The notes beneath the pieces were generated by a model that was not told the origin of the DNA, did no database searches, and saw only the letters and a list, made by a program, of their open reading frames with translations. A stretch of 44,763 bases of DNA from Eubacterium sp. Lineage in GTDB: Bacteria; Bacillota; Clostridia; Lachnospirales; Lachnospiraceae. Within the stretch, counting starts at the first letter, position 1. Each line of letters begins with the position of its first letter. Shown in pieces: positions 37,080-44,763 of the stretch. Position numbers and translations under genes: made by a program. The stretch lies in NCBI GenBank assembly GCA_024698965.1, contig JAILQM010000039.1, forward strand, positions 1 through 44,763, given 5' to 3'.

Positions 37080-37964
37080 ATGAAAGCGTTTTACCACCTT
37101 CCGGGGTTGTTTGAATTTTATGAACTCTACAAAATTTTTCTCCCGCTCTTTTACGGGCACAGAGAATACTTTTACGACTGGTGCGAAATAGGTTCAATCT
37201 ACGGTGCGCCGGCGGATTGTATCTGGGGCGGCGGCAGAGTAGGTTTTGGCAATGAGCGAGCCGAGAATGTATATGCGCTTACAAAAGAGTACAATATCTC
37301 CGCCCGCCTTACTTTCAGTAACTTACTTTTAAAAAAAGAACATCTTACCGACAAAAAATGCAATAGGTTGTGCGCACTTTTTGAAAGCGAAAACAACGGC
37401 ATAATAATTTCCTCCGATCTCCTTCTTAACCATATTAAAGAAAACTATCCGCTCTTTTATTTTGTTTCATCCACAACCAAGGTTTTAACGGATTTTAAAG
37501 ATTTTAAAAAAGAGCTTTGCAAAGATGAGTTTTCATACGTTGTTCCGGATTTTCGTTTTAACAAATCCATTGAAAATCTAAAAACTCTTACCAAAGCTCA
37601 AAAAGACAAAACCGAATTTTTATGTAATGAATGCTGCTTTTTCGAATGTCAAAGCAGAAAAGAGTGCTATGAAAACGTCAGCAGAAAAAGTCTCGGTATC
37701 CTCTGCGAAGATCATATCTGCACCTCGCCTTATTCCGGCAGATGCTACCGCTTTTCGGATGCCATGGAAAACCCGGGTTTTATCGGAACCGATGATATTC
37801 AAAACACATATATGCCGATGGGCTTTTCCAATTACAAAATAGAAGGGCGCAGCCTAGGCAGCGCCCTCATTCTTGAGTTCTTATTATATTATATGACCAA
37901 ACCCGACTGCCGTCTTAAAGTCAGGGAAGAGATATATTTAGACAGCATGCTCGATTTATTCTAA
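37080..37964 (+). CDS. Cysteine-rich protein of unknown function, weakly U32-like
   Basis: A 294-residue protein I do not recognise for certain. Visible features are EIGSIYGAPADCIWGGGRVG near the N-terminus, then ISARLTFSNLLL, SSTTKVLTDFKDF and VVPDFRFN, and a cysteine cluster at 182, 185, 186, 190 and 196 with further Cys at 209, 214 and 222. The last part holds MGFSNYKIEGRSLGSALILE, which recalls the KIEGR segment of peptidase U32/UbiU-type proteins; those also bind Fe-S clusters through Cys. A TIM-barrel Fe-S protein is therefore possible but unproven. The start has GGAG seven bases upstream. It is divergent from the MoxR-VWA pair and converges on the BIG2 protein gene. Confidence 0.75.
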   Translation: MKAFYHLPGLFEFYELYKIFLPLFYGHREYFYDWCEIGSIYGAPADCIWGGGRVGFGNERAENVYALTKEYNISARLTFSNLLLKKEHLTDKKCNRLCALFESENNGIIISSDLLLNHIKENYPLFYFVSSTTKVLTDFKDFKKELCKDEFSYVVPDFRFNKSIENLKTLTKAQKDKTEFLCNECCFFECQSRKECYENVSRKSLGILCEDHICTSPYSGRCYRFSDAMENPGFIGTDDIQNTYMPMGFSNYKIEGRSLGSALILEFLLYYMTKPDCRLKVREEIYLDSMLDLF

Positions 37965-37972
37965 AGTCATAA

Positions 37973-38920
37973 TTATTTTTTAACGGTTACCTTAAACTTC
38001 TTTGTAACACCGTCTGCTGTTACCTTAATTGTAGCCGTACCTTTTTTTACACCCTTAACAACACCCTTTGATGTTACCTTGGCAACCTTCTTGTTAGATG
38101 ATTTATAAGTAACATCTCCGCCGAGGTATGCTTTTGCGGAAATCCTTGTCTTTTTACCAACCTTTATTGTAGCCTTTGTCTTTGAAAGCTTAAGGATGTA
38201 CTTAGACCATGATGAAGGATAAATTGTCGTTGTATAATTGCTGTCTTCGGTATCTACCGTTCCGTCGCTGTCTCCAGGTATATGGTTTATTTCAGCCGCA
38301 AGATCACTGTCGGATCCGTCGATTGAAAAATCTCCTTCGCTTCCTTCAACTCCAAGATTATCCGCGTAAATATAACCTTCCGCTCTGCTGTAGATTACCA
38401 TACAGTATTTGCTGTATACAACGCTTGATAAATCCATAGGATATTCTCCCGAAGGGCAGGCTTCAAGGCCTGTAATATTTACAACATAGTAATCGCCCTT
38501 TTTATCACATGAGAAGTTTATTTCGCCGTTTGTGGCCGTATAATAACCAAAGTAATCTTTTTCTATAGATACTCCACCGTCCACAAGCTCAGCTCTTCCG
38601 AGTTCATTATGATTTTCATCTTCTCCGATAAGATACATATCAACATAAACACCTGCTTCAACAAGAGCTGCCGGAACATATAAATCTGCCTTTATATATG
38701 CGCCGGAAAGCGAACCCGTCTTAAACTCCTCTAAAAATGTAATCTCCTGTCTGGCATTTGTGCTGTAATCTCCAAGACCAGAGATAATCTTGTACGCCTT
38801 TTCCGATGCAGCGTCTACTTCTTTTGTGCTTACAGCTGTCGCTCCCACACAAAGCGATCCGACAAGCGCCAATGAAAGCACTGCCGAAACAATTCTTTTT
38901 CCGATTGTGTTAAATTTCAT
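37973..38920 (-). CDS. Secreted protein with C-terminal BIG2 (bacterial Ig-like) domain
   Basis: A 315-residue secreted protein. The signal peptide runs from MKFNTIGKRIVSAVLSLALV to about AVSTKEVDAAS. The middle (40-215) is an acidic beta-rich region with no recognised family (AYIKADLYVPAALVEAGVYV, YPMDLSSVVYSKYCMVIYSR), perhaps a carbohydrate-binding-like sandwich. A short Asp/Ser linker leads to a Lys-rich BIG2 domain (about 245-315): KVGKKTRISAKAYLGG, VTYKSSNKKVAKVTSKGVVK, GTATIKVTADG. No sortase motif or transmembrane anchor is seen, so attachment may be through wall polymers. AGGGAGG precedes the start. Confidence 0.88.
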   Translation of the reverse strand: MKFNTIGKRIVSAVLSLALVGSLCVGATAVSTKEVDAASEKAYKIISGLGDYSTNARQEITFLEEFKTGSLSGAYIKADLYVPAALVEAGVYVDMYLIGEDENHNELGRAELVDGGVSIEKDYFGYYTATNGEINFSCDKKGDYYVVNITGLEACPSGEYPMDLSSVVYSKYCMVIYSRAEGYIYADNLGVEGSEGDFSIDGSDSDLAAEINHIPGDSDGTVDTEDSNYTTTIYPSSWSKYILKLSKTKATIKVGKKTRISAKAYLGGDVTYKSSNKKVAKVTSKGVVKGVKKGTATIKVTADGVTKKFKVTVKK

Positions 38921-39014
38921 ACTTTATTGCCTCCCTTGCAACTAAATATTATCATGCGCTCTCCCCAGCGCTATCTTATATAATACCACATTTTAAGTAA
39001 CACAGTTCGTAACA

Positions 39015-39255
39015 CCAACATAGGGGACGGTTCTCTTTGCTGGCTGGGAGCTAACACCGGGGACGGTTCTCTTTGCTGGCTGGCTGTAACACTGGGGACG
39101 GTTCTCTTTGTTGAAGGATCCAATATATTACGGCATTATAGTAATTATTTCTCCTTCAACAAAGAGAACCGTCCCCAGTGTTACAGCCAGCCAGCAAAGA
39201 GAACCGTCCCCGGTGTTAGCTCCCAACCAGCAAAGAGAACCGTCCCCTATGTTGG
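39015..39255. repeat. Large inverted repeat (104-bp arms) built of GGGGACGGTTCTCTTTG units
   Basis: The arms 39015-39118 and 39152-39255 are identical in reverse complement except for one base. The loop is 33 AT-rich bases. Each arm holds three direct copies of GGGGACGGTTCTCTTTG, two of them followed by CTGG. It occupies most of the 522-base stretch with no protein gene between the BIG2 gene and galT. The unit resembles dispersed REP-type elements linked to REP-associated (Y1) transposases in many genomes; no transposase gene lies in the window. Confidence 0.9.
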
Positions 39256-39256
39256 A

Positions 39257-39296
39257 TAAAAAAAACAGGTTGGTTTTAAAACCAACCTGTTTTTTG
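39257..39296 (-). terminator. Terminator after tRNA-Arg
   Basis: The perfect palindrome ACAGGTTGGTTTT/AAAACCAACCTGT (39265-39290) is followed in the minus-strand transcript by an eight-base U-run. It lies five bases beyond the tRNA 3' end. Confidence 0.88.
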
Positions 39297-39300
39297 CAAA

Positions 39301-39374
39301 CGTGCGTGAGAGGATTCGAACCCCCGGCCTTTTGGTCCGTAGCCAAACGCTCTATCCAGCTGAGCTACACGCAC
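39301..39374 (-). tRNA. tRNA-Arg(ACG)
   Basis: 74 nt without an encoded CCA. The acceptor stem GTGCGTG pairs perfectly with CACGCAC. The D arm is GCTC-AGCTGGATA-GAGC, the anticodon stem TTTGG/CCAAA and the anticodon loop CTACGGA (anticodon ACG, read as ICG). The T loop TTCGAAT lies in a G-U-containing stem. It reads CGN arginine codons. Confidence 0.96.
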
Positions 39375-39377
39375 ATA

Positions 39378-39404
39378 TATAAAGCTGTTTCAAACAGCTT
39401 TATA
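39378..39404 (-). terminator. Hairpin between galT and tRNA-Arg, likely operon terminator
   Basis: TATAAAGCTGTTT (39378-39390) and AAACAGCTTTATA (39392-39404) form a perfect 13-base dyad around one base. After the stem the minus-strand RNA continues with a short U-rich run, so termination of the gal operon here is plausible but weaker than at the other sites. Confidence 0.55.
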
Positions 39405-39433
39405 ATATTACATCATTAACTTACTTCTGTCAA
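39405..39433 (-). promoter_or_regulatory. tRNA-Arg promoter
   Basis: On the minus strand TTGACA (39428-39433) and TAATAT (39405-39410) are 17 bases apart. The -35 starts only nine bases after the galT stop, and the predicted start falls inside the dyad at 39378-39404. Confidence 0.75.
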
Positions 39434-39442
39434 GCGGTTTTC

Positions 39443-40936
39443 CTACAAAACAGAAATAAACCTTTCAAACGCTTCCCTGCCCCTAGCGTCGCACTTATAT
39501 ACGCCCGCATCTTCAAGGACTTCGGTAAACGTCTTTCCGATTTCTTTATATAAAATATCATGTATATTTTCGGACGTTATTTTGTATTCTTTTACAATCC
39601 TGTCCGCCCAATCGGCATGCTTTTCCAAGGTCTCGTCGCTGCGATAGTCTTTGCCCGATAAAATGTATTCTTCCAAAAGCTCCATCTCGCCTTTAAGTCG
39701 CGCCGGCAAAATCGCAAGTCCCATAACCTCGATAAGCCCGATGTTTTCTTTTTTGATGTGGTGCCTTTGCCTATGAGGATGATAGAGCCCCTCAGGGCAT
39801 TCTTTCGTAGTAATGTTATTTCTGAGCGCAAGGTCAAGCTCATACTCATCGCCTTTTCGCCTTGCAATTGGAGTAATCGTATTATGCTTTTCTCCGTCTG
39901 TCTCGGCAAAAATATAGGCGTCTTCATCGGTGTAGCTTCTCCATTTTTCGAGAATGTGTGACGCAAGCGCGCATATACTCTTTATATCTTTACCCTTAAG
40001 CCTGATTACCGAAAGCGGCCATTTTACTATGCCGGCCTTTACGTTCTCATAGCCCGAAACGCTAAATTCTTTTTCGATTTCGGCCTTTTCCATTGCAAAG
40101 GTATATCTTCCGCCCTGGAAATGATCGTGGCTTAAGATTGATCCCCCGACTATAGGAAGATCGGCATTTGAGCCCACGAAATAATCCGGGAACTGTCTTA
40201 CAAAATCAAGAAGCCTTTCAAATGTGGCAGGACTGATTGACATAGGTCTGTGTTCTGCGCAAAGCACTATGCAGTGCTCATTGTAATATACATAAGGCGA
40301 GTACTGGAATCCCCAGTCTTCACCGGCAAGCTTAATCGGTATAATTCTGTGAGTCTCTCTTGCCGGATGATCCATTCTTCCGGCATACCCCATGTTCTCC
40401 ATACAAAGCTGGCACTTCGGATACGCAGACGCTGCCGCCTTTCCTGCTGCCGCAATAGCCTTTGGATCCTTTTCCGGCTTGGAGAGATTTATCGATAAAT
40501 CAATATCTCCGTACCTGCTCTCAACGCTCCATCTTATATCCTTTTTAATGCGGTATCTTCTGATATAATCAGAATCCTGCGAAAGCTTGTAAAACCAGTC
40601 TGTCGCCTTTTTTGACGACTCCTTGTAAAGCTCATTAAACTCTCTTACGACCTGATAAGGGCGCGGCATGAGAGCATTCATAAGCTTTGTATCAAACAAA
40701 TCCTTTGAAACAACGGATTCCGCGTCAACAAGTCCCATCTTCGCCGCCTCATCCAAAAGCGCCTTAAGGATTTCTTCGAGGTCTTCGGAAAAAATGCCTT
40801 CCGCCGGCTCGAAACTATCCTTTTTATATATATCAAGAATAAGGTTTGCTGCGTAATCCTTTTCATATTCCGGCAAAAGACCGGTGGTTATTCCGTAGTT
40901 TACAAGTGCTTTTATTGCATCATCAAGTTTGCTCAT
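39443..40936 (-). CDS. galT: Galactose-1-phosphate uridylyltransferase, class II
   Basis: A 497-residue enzyme of the Firmicute-type GalT family, longer than class I GalT (about 350). It exchanges UMP between UDP-glucose and galactose 1-phosphate. Key stretches are YPKCQLCMENMGYAGR and the catalytic SILSHDHFQGG (HxHxQ; UMP-His intermediate), followed later by RDKE-poor but conserved GLYHPHRQRHHIKKENIG. It is the last gene of the tkt-galK-pgm operon, 66 bases after the mutase gene. AGGAG is six bases before the start. galE is not in the window. Confidence 0.95.
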   Translation of the reverse strand: MSKLDDAIKALVNYGITTGLLPEYEKDYAANLILDIYKKDSFEPAEGIFSEDLEEILKALLDEAAKMGLVDAESVVSKDLFDTKLMNALMPRPYQVVREFNELYKESSKKATDWFYKLSQDSDYIRRYRIKKDIRWSVESRYGDIDLSINLSKPEKDPKAIAAAGKAAASAYPKCQLCMENMGYAGRMDHPARETHRIIPIKLAGEDWGFQYSPYVYYNEHCIVLCAEHRPMSISPATFERLLDFVRQFPDYFVGSNADLPIVGGSILSHDHFQGGRYTFAMEKAEIEKEFSVSGYENVKAGIVKWPLSVIRLKGKDIKSICALASHILEKWRSYTDEDAYIFAETDGEKHNTITPIARRKGDEYELDLALRNNITTKECPEGLYHPHRQRHHIKKENIGLIEVMGLAILPARLKGEMELLEEYILSGKDYRSDETLEKHADWADRIVKEYKITSENIHDILYKEIGKTFTEVLEDAGVYKCDARGREAFERFISVL

Positions 40937-40952
40937 AGTCTACTCCTTGGTT

Positions 40953-40990
40953 GGATGAGATTCTTAGGGTTTTGCCTTCAGAATGACAAA
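40953..40990. repeat. Short palindromic repeat-like sequence in the pgm-galT gap
   Basis: On the minus strand it reads TTTGTCATTCTGAAGG, about ten further bases, then AAGAATCTCATCC. An imperfect stem has ATTCT/AGAAT outside and AGG/CCT inside. It resembles the widespread GTCATTCTGAG...GAAGAATCTC intergenic repeat and looks like a degenerate copy. Confidence 0.5.
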
Positions 40991-41002
40991 TTACGGCCAT
41001 TC

Positions 41003-42535
41003 CTATTTAAGCGGTGATATATCGAGAGCATCATACTGCTCAAAAAACGGAAGCAGTTTCTCTTTTATCACCTTTACTCCGCCGTCTTCTTTGGTCTCTA
41101 TGTTGAGAGGAAGAAGCGGATCGTGAAGGGACATTCTAAGAAGGAGCCATCCATGAATATTTCCGTCGTTATAAGATATTCTCACACCTTCATAATTGTC
41201 CGGTACTATATTAAACTCCTGCTGCCAACTAGAAAACTCCATAAGGTCTTTTATTACTCCCTGTCCGTAGGATGCGAAATCCTCAAGGGCAATCTTAAGT
41301 CTGAACTCGCCCGAATCTTTAGGGTACTTAAGTGAAGAAATAAGATCCTCCATCTTTTCTCCGCTCTGATGTCTTTTTGCAAGCTCAATCACCATCTTAA
41401 CCGAAAGATAGGCTCCGTCATCAAGGAAGTAGTTCTCCTTTAATGCGCCATGACCCGATGTCTCCATAGCAAGATGAGTCTCTTTTCCTTCAGCATTGAG
41501 TCTGATGGCCTCATTTATAACGTTTTTATATCCTCGTTTAAATCTATGATGAGAAAGTCCGAGGTCTTTTTCCAAAAACTCTGCAAGCTCGTCGCTTGTA
41601 ACCGAGTCTGTTACAACAGTCGTATTCGGATGATCTTTGGCAACAATGGCAGCCATAAGCGCGATTACCGCATTTCTGCTGACCTCTGTTCCGTCCGAAA
41701 ATACTGCTGCCGCACGGTCTACATCCGTATCAAATATAAGTCCGAAATCCGCCTTGGCGCTTATTGTAGCTTCCTGAATTGCAGCCATAGCAACCTTGTT
41801 TTCCGGATTCGGTATGTGATTCGGGAACATTCCGTCAGGCTCTAAAAATCTGCTTCCGGAAATATCCGCACCAAGCGGTTTTAATACCTTTTCGGCAAAA
41901 AATCCGCCCGCACCGTTTCCTGCATCTACAACAATATGAAGTCCTTTAAGAGGAACATCGTATTCTGCGGAATTTACCTCTTTTTTAATAATATCGCAAA
42001 GATGAGCGCTGTATCTTGAAATAAGATCGTATTCTTCATCGGCAGACATATTAAGATCCGTCTTTGTGCCTGCTGCCGCATCCTGCTCATAAGCAAGAGA
42101 GAGTACGTCTGTTATCTGAGCCTTTTCAAATCCGCCGTCCGAAGTAAAAAACTTAAGTCCGTTTCTGTTGTACGGAAGGTGGCTTGCCGTCATCATTATC
42201 GCTCCGTCATACATAAGATCCGGAAGCACAGTTGCCATAAACATCGACGGTGTTGATGCAAGGTGACAGTCGGTTACGGCCGCCCCTGTGCTTTTTATCC
42301 CGCAGATAGCTGCTTTTTTAAGGCTCTCTGCCGATATTCTCGAATCATGTCCAATGGCAATCTTTATATCTTTTACATCTTTACCCTTAAGCTCTGCGAC
42401 ATATCCGGCAAAAGCCTTTGCTATAAAAAATACGCCCTCAGCGCTCAAATTAACATTTTCACCTTCTACGCCTTCTACGGCCACACCTCTTATATCACTG
42501 CCGTTTTGCAGTTTTAAATACTCGTTTAAATCCAT
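41003..42535 (-). CDS. Phosphoglucomutase/phosphomannomutase (alpha-D-phosphohexomutase)
   Basis: A 510-residue phosphohexomutase. The active-site serine loop is TASHLPYNRNG (Ser118), the metal loop is DTDVDRAAAVF, the sugar loop is METSGHGALKENYFLDDGAY, and the C-terminal phosphate loop is near WLLLRMSLHDP. In an operon with galK and galT it most likely converts glucose 1-phosphate to glucose 6-phosphate, completing the Leloir route. Mannose activity cannot be excluded. The gene begins one base after the galK stop, and AGGAG lies nine bases upstream of its ATG. Confidence 0.92.
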   Translation of the reverse strand: MDLNEYLKLQNGSDIRGVAVEGVEGENVNLSAEGVFFIAKAFAGYVAELKGKDVKDIKIAIGHDSRISAESLKKAAICGIKSTGAAVTDCHLASTPSMFMATVLPDLMYDGAIMMTASHLPYNRNGLKFFTSDGGFEKAQITDVLSLAYEQDAAAGTKTDLNMSADEEYDLISRYSAHLCDIIKKEVNSAEYDVPLKGLHIVVDAGNGAGGFFAEKVLKPLGADISGSRFLEPDGMFPNHIPNPENKVAMAAIQEATISAKADFGLIFDTDVDRAAAVFSDGTEVSRNAVIALMAAIVAKDHPNTTVVTDSVTSDELAEFLEKDLGLSHHRFKRGYKNVINEAIRLNAEGKETHLAMETSGHGALKENYFLDDGAYLSVKMVIELAKRHQSGEKMEDLISSLKYPKDSGEFRLKIALEDFASYGQGVIKDLMEFSSWQQEFNIVPDNYEGVRISYNDGNIHGWLLLRMSLHDPLLPLNIETKEDGGVKVIKEKLLPFFEQYDALDISPLK

Positions 42536-42536
42536 C

Positions 42537-43700
42537 TTAAATTACTCCTGCTCCTTTGCCCGCGCTTACCACATAAAAATCGGCAGCATAGCCTATCTCT
42601 TTTTCGTATCTTTCTCCGACTGTTTTTATAAAACTCTCTACTACATCTTCTTTAACAATAGATACCGCGCATCCTCCAAAGCCGGCTCCCGTCATTCTCG
42701 AGCCTATTGCTCCGGCTATCTGCCATGCCGAAAGCACAAGGGTATCAAGCTCTTTTCCCGTAACCTCATAATCCCTCTGAAGTGAAAGGTGAGACTGGTT
42801 CATAAGTCCGCCGAAGGTAATAAGGTCTCCGTTTTCAAGTGCCTTAACTGCCTTTTCACATCTGTCATCTTCACTTGCCGCATGTATTGCCCTTCTAAAA
42901 AGAATGTCGTTCCCGAACGCTTCTCTTAACTTCTTAACCTCAACTTCCTTAAGGCTGCAAAGATTAGGCACATCTTTTACTTTTCTTACAGCTTCAAGCG
43001 CAGCCTCACACTCGGCTCTTCTCTCGTTATACTTAGAGTCGTTAAGACCTCGTCTTTTATTGGTATTTCCGATAACAATCTTATATCCCTTCATATTGAG
43101 CGGAACATAGCTGTACTCTAAAGTTGCAGTATCCAAATATATCGCACAGTCTTCTTTACCCATTGCCACCGCAAACTGGTCCATAATGCCGCATGCAACG
43201 CCGTTAAACTCATTCTCCGAAAACTGCCCTATCTTGGCAAGATCTTCGTTTGAATATCCGCATCCCATCGTTTCGTTCAGCATAACTCCGGTTACAACTT
43301 CAATTGAAGCCGAAGATGAAAGACCGGCGCCGTTTGGAATATTTCCAAAGTAATAAAGGTCATATCCCTTTTTTAAAGAATGACCTTTCTGCCCGAATGC
43401 CCACATTACTCCCAAGGGATAGTTTATCCACGCATCGTTTGGAAGAGGCTCTTTAGTATCCACATTTGCTTCAACAATTCCGTCCTTTTCAAAATTGGCG
43501 GAATAAAACCTCAAAAGCTCATCTTCCCTTTGTCTTGCGATAAGATAAGTTCCCACTGTAAGAGCGCACGGAAAAACATGACCGCCGTTATAGTCGGTAT
43601 GCTCCCCTATAAGATTTACCCTTCCGGGTGCAAAGCAGGCGATAATATTACCGCCTGCCCCAAATGTTTTTTCAAATTCTGTTATTAATTTTTCTTTCAT
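42537..43700 (-). CDS. galK: Galactokinase
   Basis: A 387-residue GHMP kinase that phosphorylates galactose at C1. It has the galactokinase signature GRVNLIGEHTDYNGG (26-40), the ATP loop NGAGLSSSASIEV (123-135) and the C-terminal motif GAGFGGCAVSIV. The catalytic Asp lies in CGIMDQFAVAMG. The length is typical. The start is one base after the transketolase subunit stop, and the ribosome binding site is weak, so it probably relies on translational coupling. Product flows to GalT, encoded two genes downstream. Confidence 0.96.
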   Translation of the reverse strand: MKEKLITEFEKTFGAGGNIIACFAPGRVNLIGEHTDYNGGHVFPCALTVGTYLIARQREDELLRFYSANFEKDGIVEANVDTKEPLPNDAWINYPLGVMWAFGQKGHSLKKGYDLYYFGNIPNGAGLSSSASIEVVTGVMLNETMGCGYSNEDLAKIGQFSENEFNGVACGIMDQFAVAMGKEDCAIYLDTATLEYSYVPLNMKGYKIVIGNTNKRRGLNDSKYNERRAECEAALEAVRKVKDVPNLCSLKEVEVKKLREAFGNDILFRRAIHAASEDDRCEKAVKALENGDLITFGGLMNQSHLSLQRDYEVTGKELDTLVLSAWQIAGAIGSRMTGAGFGGCAVSIVKEDVVESFIKTVGERYEKEIGYAADFYVVSAGKGAGVI

Positions 43701-43701
43701 T

Positions 43702-44643
43702 CTACTTTACAAAAGACTTTGTAGTCTCATAAATATTGTCCTGTGTAAGACCGTATTTAACAAGAAGGTCTTTGGCAGGGCCGGACTCACCGTAGGTATC
43801 GTTTACGCCGATTTTCTTAACCGGTGTAGGAAGCTTTTCACAAAGAGCATCACAAACAGCGCTTCCCAAGCCTCCGATTACGGAATGTTCTTCAACTGTT
43901 ACAACTTTTCCCGTCTTTTTAGCCGATGCAATAATCAAATCCTCATCTAAAGGTTTAATTGTGTGAATGTTGATAACTTCCGCATTTATTCCATCTTTTT
44001 CAAGTCTCTTTGCAGCTTCTAAGGCTTCGCATACACAAAGACCTGTTGCAACTATTGTCACATCAGTTCCTTCCTTCATAACAATGCCTTTTCCGAGCTC
44101 AAACTTGTAAGAAGCTTCGTCATTGATTACAGGAATTGCGAGTCTTCCGAATCTTAAATATACAGGTCCTTCGTACTCGTAAGCTGCCTTTACGGCTGCC
44201 TTTGCCTCAATGTCGTCACATGGGCTTATTACTACCATTCCCGGAATTGTTCTCATAAGAGCAATATCTTCGTTACACTGATGTGTAGCACCATCTTCAC
44301 CAACCGAAATACCGGCATGAGTTGCTCCTATTTTTACATTAAGGTGCGGATATCCGATTGAGTTTCTCACCTGCTCAAATGCTCTGCCTGCGGCAAACAT
44401 TGCAAAAGAACTCATAAACGGCACCTTACCGCAGGTAGCAAGACCTGCTGCGATACCTGCCATATTTGCTTCGGCAATACCGCAATCTATATGTCTTTCA
44501 GGAAATACCTTTTTGAATGTACCTGTTTTTGTTGCGCCTGCAAGGTCTGCATCAAGTACGATTAAATCTTCATGCTCTTTACCGAGTTCTACAAGAGCGT
44601 TTCCGTAACTTTCTCTTGTTGCTATCTTAACTACTTCTGACAT
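43702..44643 (-). CDS. Transketolase, C-terminal subunit
   Basis: A 313-residue protein equal to the pyrimidine-binding and C-terminal domains of transketolase. Motifs are DADLAGATKTGTFKKVFPER, HIDCGIAEANMAGIAAGLA (catalytic Glu), GATHAGISVGEDGATHQ and, in the last domain, VVTVEEHSVIGGLGSAVCDA. It acts with the N-terminal subunit, encoded upstream, to move two-carbon units in the pentose phosphate pathway. The start overlaps the end of that gene by 13 bases, with AAGGAGG inside it. Split transketolases are common in Clostridia. A 1-deoxyxylulose-5-phosphate synthase half is less likely. Confidence 0.93.
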   Translation of the reverse strand: MSEVVKIATRESYGNALVELGKEHEDLIVLDADLAGATKTGTFKKVFPERHIDCGIAEANMAGIAAGLATCGKVPFMSSFAMFAAGRAFEQVRNSIGYPHLNVKIGATHAGISVGEDGATHQCNEDIALMRTIPGMVVISPCDDIEAKAAVKAAYEYEGPVYLRFGRLAIPVINDEASYKFELGKGIVMKEGTDVTIVATGLCVCEALEAAKRLEKDGINAEVINIHTIKPLDEDLIIASAKKTGKVVTVEEHSVIGGLGSAVCDALCEKLPTPVKKIGVNDTYGESGPAKDLLVKYGLTQDNIYETTKSFVK

Positions 44644-44763
44644 AATGCCTGACCCTCCTTTTCAAGCTCATCCATGGCTTTTTTGTATTCCTCGTCATTA
44701 GGCGCTTTACCGTGCCATCCTGCCTCGTCTGTCATGAACGAAACTCCGCGTCCTTTATGAGTT
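44631..44763 (-). CDS. Transketolase, N-terminal subunit (only the C-terminal end in window)
   Basis: Forty-four codons of the 3' end. The translation THKGRGVSFMTDEAGWHGKA is the conserved end of the thiamine-diphosphate-binding half of transketolase (the GKGVSFME...WHG motif). It terminates PNDEEYKKAMDELEKEGQAL and a short tail. The rest lies beyond base 44763. It overlaps the C-terminal subunit gene by 13 bases, giving equal expression of the two subunits. Confidence 0.9.
   Translation of the reverse strand, partial: THKGRGVSFMTDEAGWHGKAPNDEEYKKAMDELEKEGQALCQK

Noticed and set aside
36960-37160. N-terminal extension of the MoxR ATPase
   Set aside because: It has no family similarity, overlaps the divergent gene, and a good SD supports ATG 36959.
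39015-39255. Repeats as a CRISPR array
   Set aside because: The units are few, lie in two inverted arms with no regular unique spacers, and no cas genes are nearby.
39108-39419. Small open frames within the inverted repeat and tRNA
   Set aside because: They are translations of repeat units and of the tRNA; no ribosome binding site or domain is evident.

Overview
The window looks like a chromosomal segment of a moderately AT-rich anaerobic Firmicute, most likely a Clostridia (Lachnospiraceae/Eubacteriales-like) gut or rumen organism. The signs are strong AGGAGG ribosome binding sites, sigma-A-type promoters, a CIRCE heat-shock operator, split two-subunit transketolase, class II GalT, HflX, rubrerythrin, and a Lys/Glu-rich BIG2 surface protein. 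The genus cannot be fixed from sequence alone.

Bases 1-16780 form an accessory island of apparently co-regulated genes. A minus-strand operon runs from a MaoC-like double hot-dog protein through a family-5 solute-binding lipoprotein, the OppD, OppF, OppB and OppC transporter genes, an unusual flavodoxin with a Pro/Gly-rich insertion, and an Old Yellow Enzyme/2,4-dienoyl-CoA-reductase-type flavoprotein cut by the window edge. A second minus-strand operon encodes a paralogous solute-binding protein and a second, active-site-divergent reductase. Two large AraC-type regulators sit on the plus strand, one beside each operon. I infer a dedicated uptake-and-reduction system for an unidentified, probably unsaturated, small molecule. 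This is the best candidate for an undescribed system here.

Bases 16777-32821 are core housekeeping: clpB with CIRCE, gap-pgk-tpiA, hflX, a Nudix hydrolase, a TPR lipoprotein, ahcY-tex, ftsH and pyrG. Bases 32852-34863 hold a cupin-AraC regulator divergent from a fusion of a NrdI-like flavodoxin with a complete rubrerythrin; helically phased repeats lie between them. Bases 34926-37964 carry a VWA/MoxR pair and a cysteine-rich U32-like protein of unknown role. Bases 37973-39374 hold a BIG2-domain secreted protein, a 104-bp-armed inverted repeat built from three units per arm, and tRNA-Arg(ACG). Bases 39443-44763 are a sugar operon: transketolase subunits (the N-terminal one cut by the window), galK, a phosphoglucomutase/phosphomannomutase, and galT. 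Together these could feed galactose into glycolysis and the pentose phosphate pathway.
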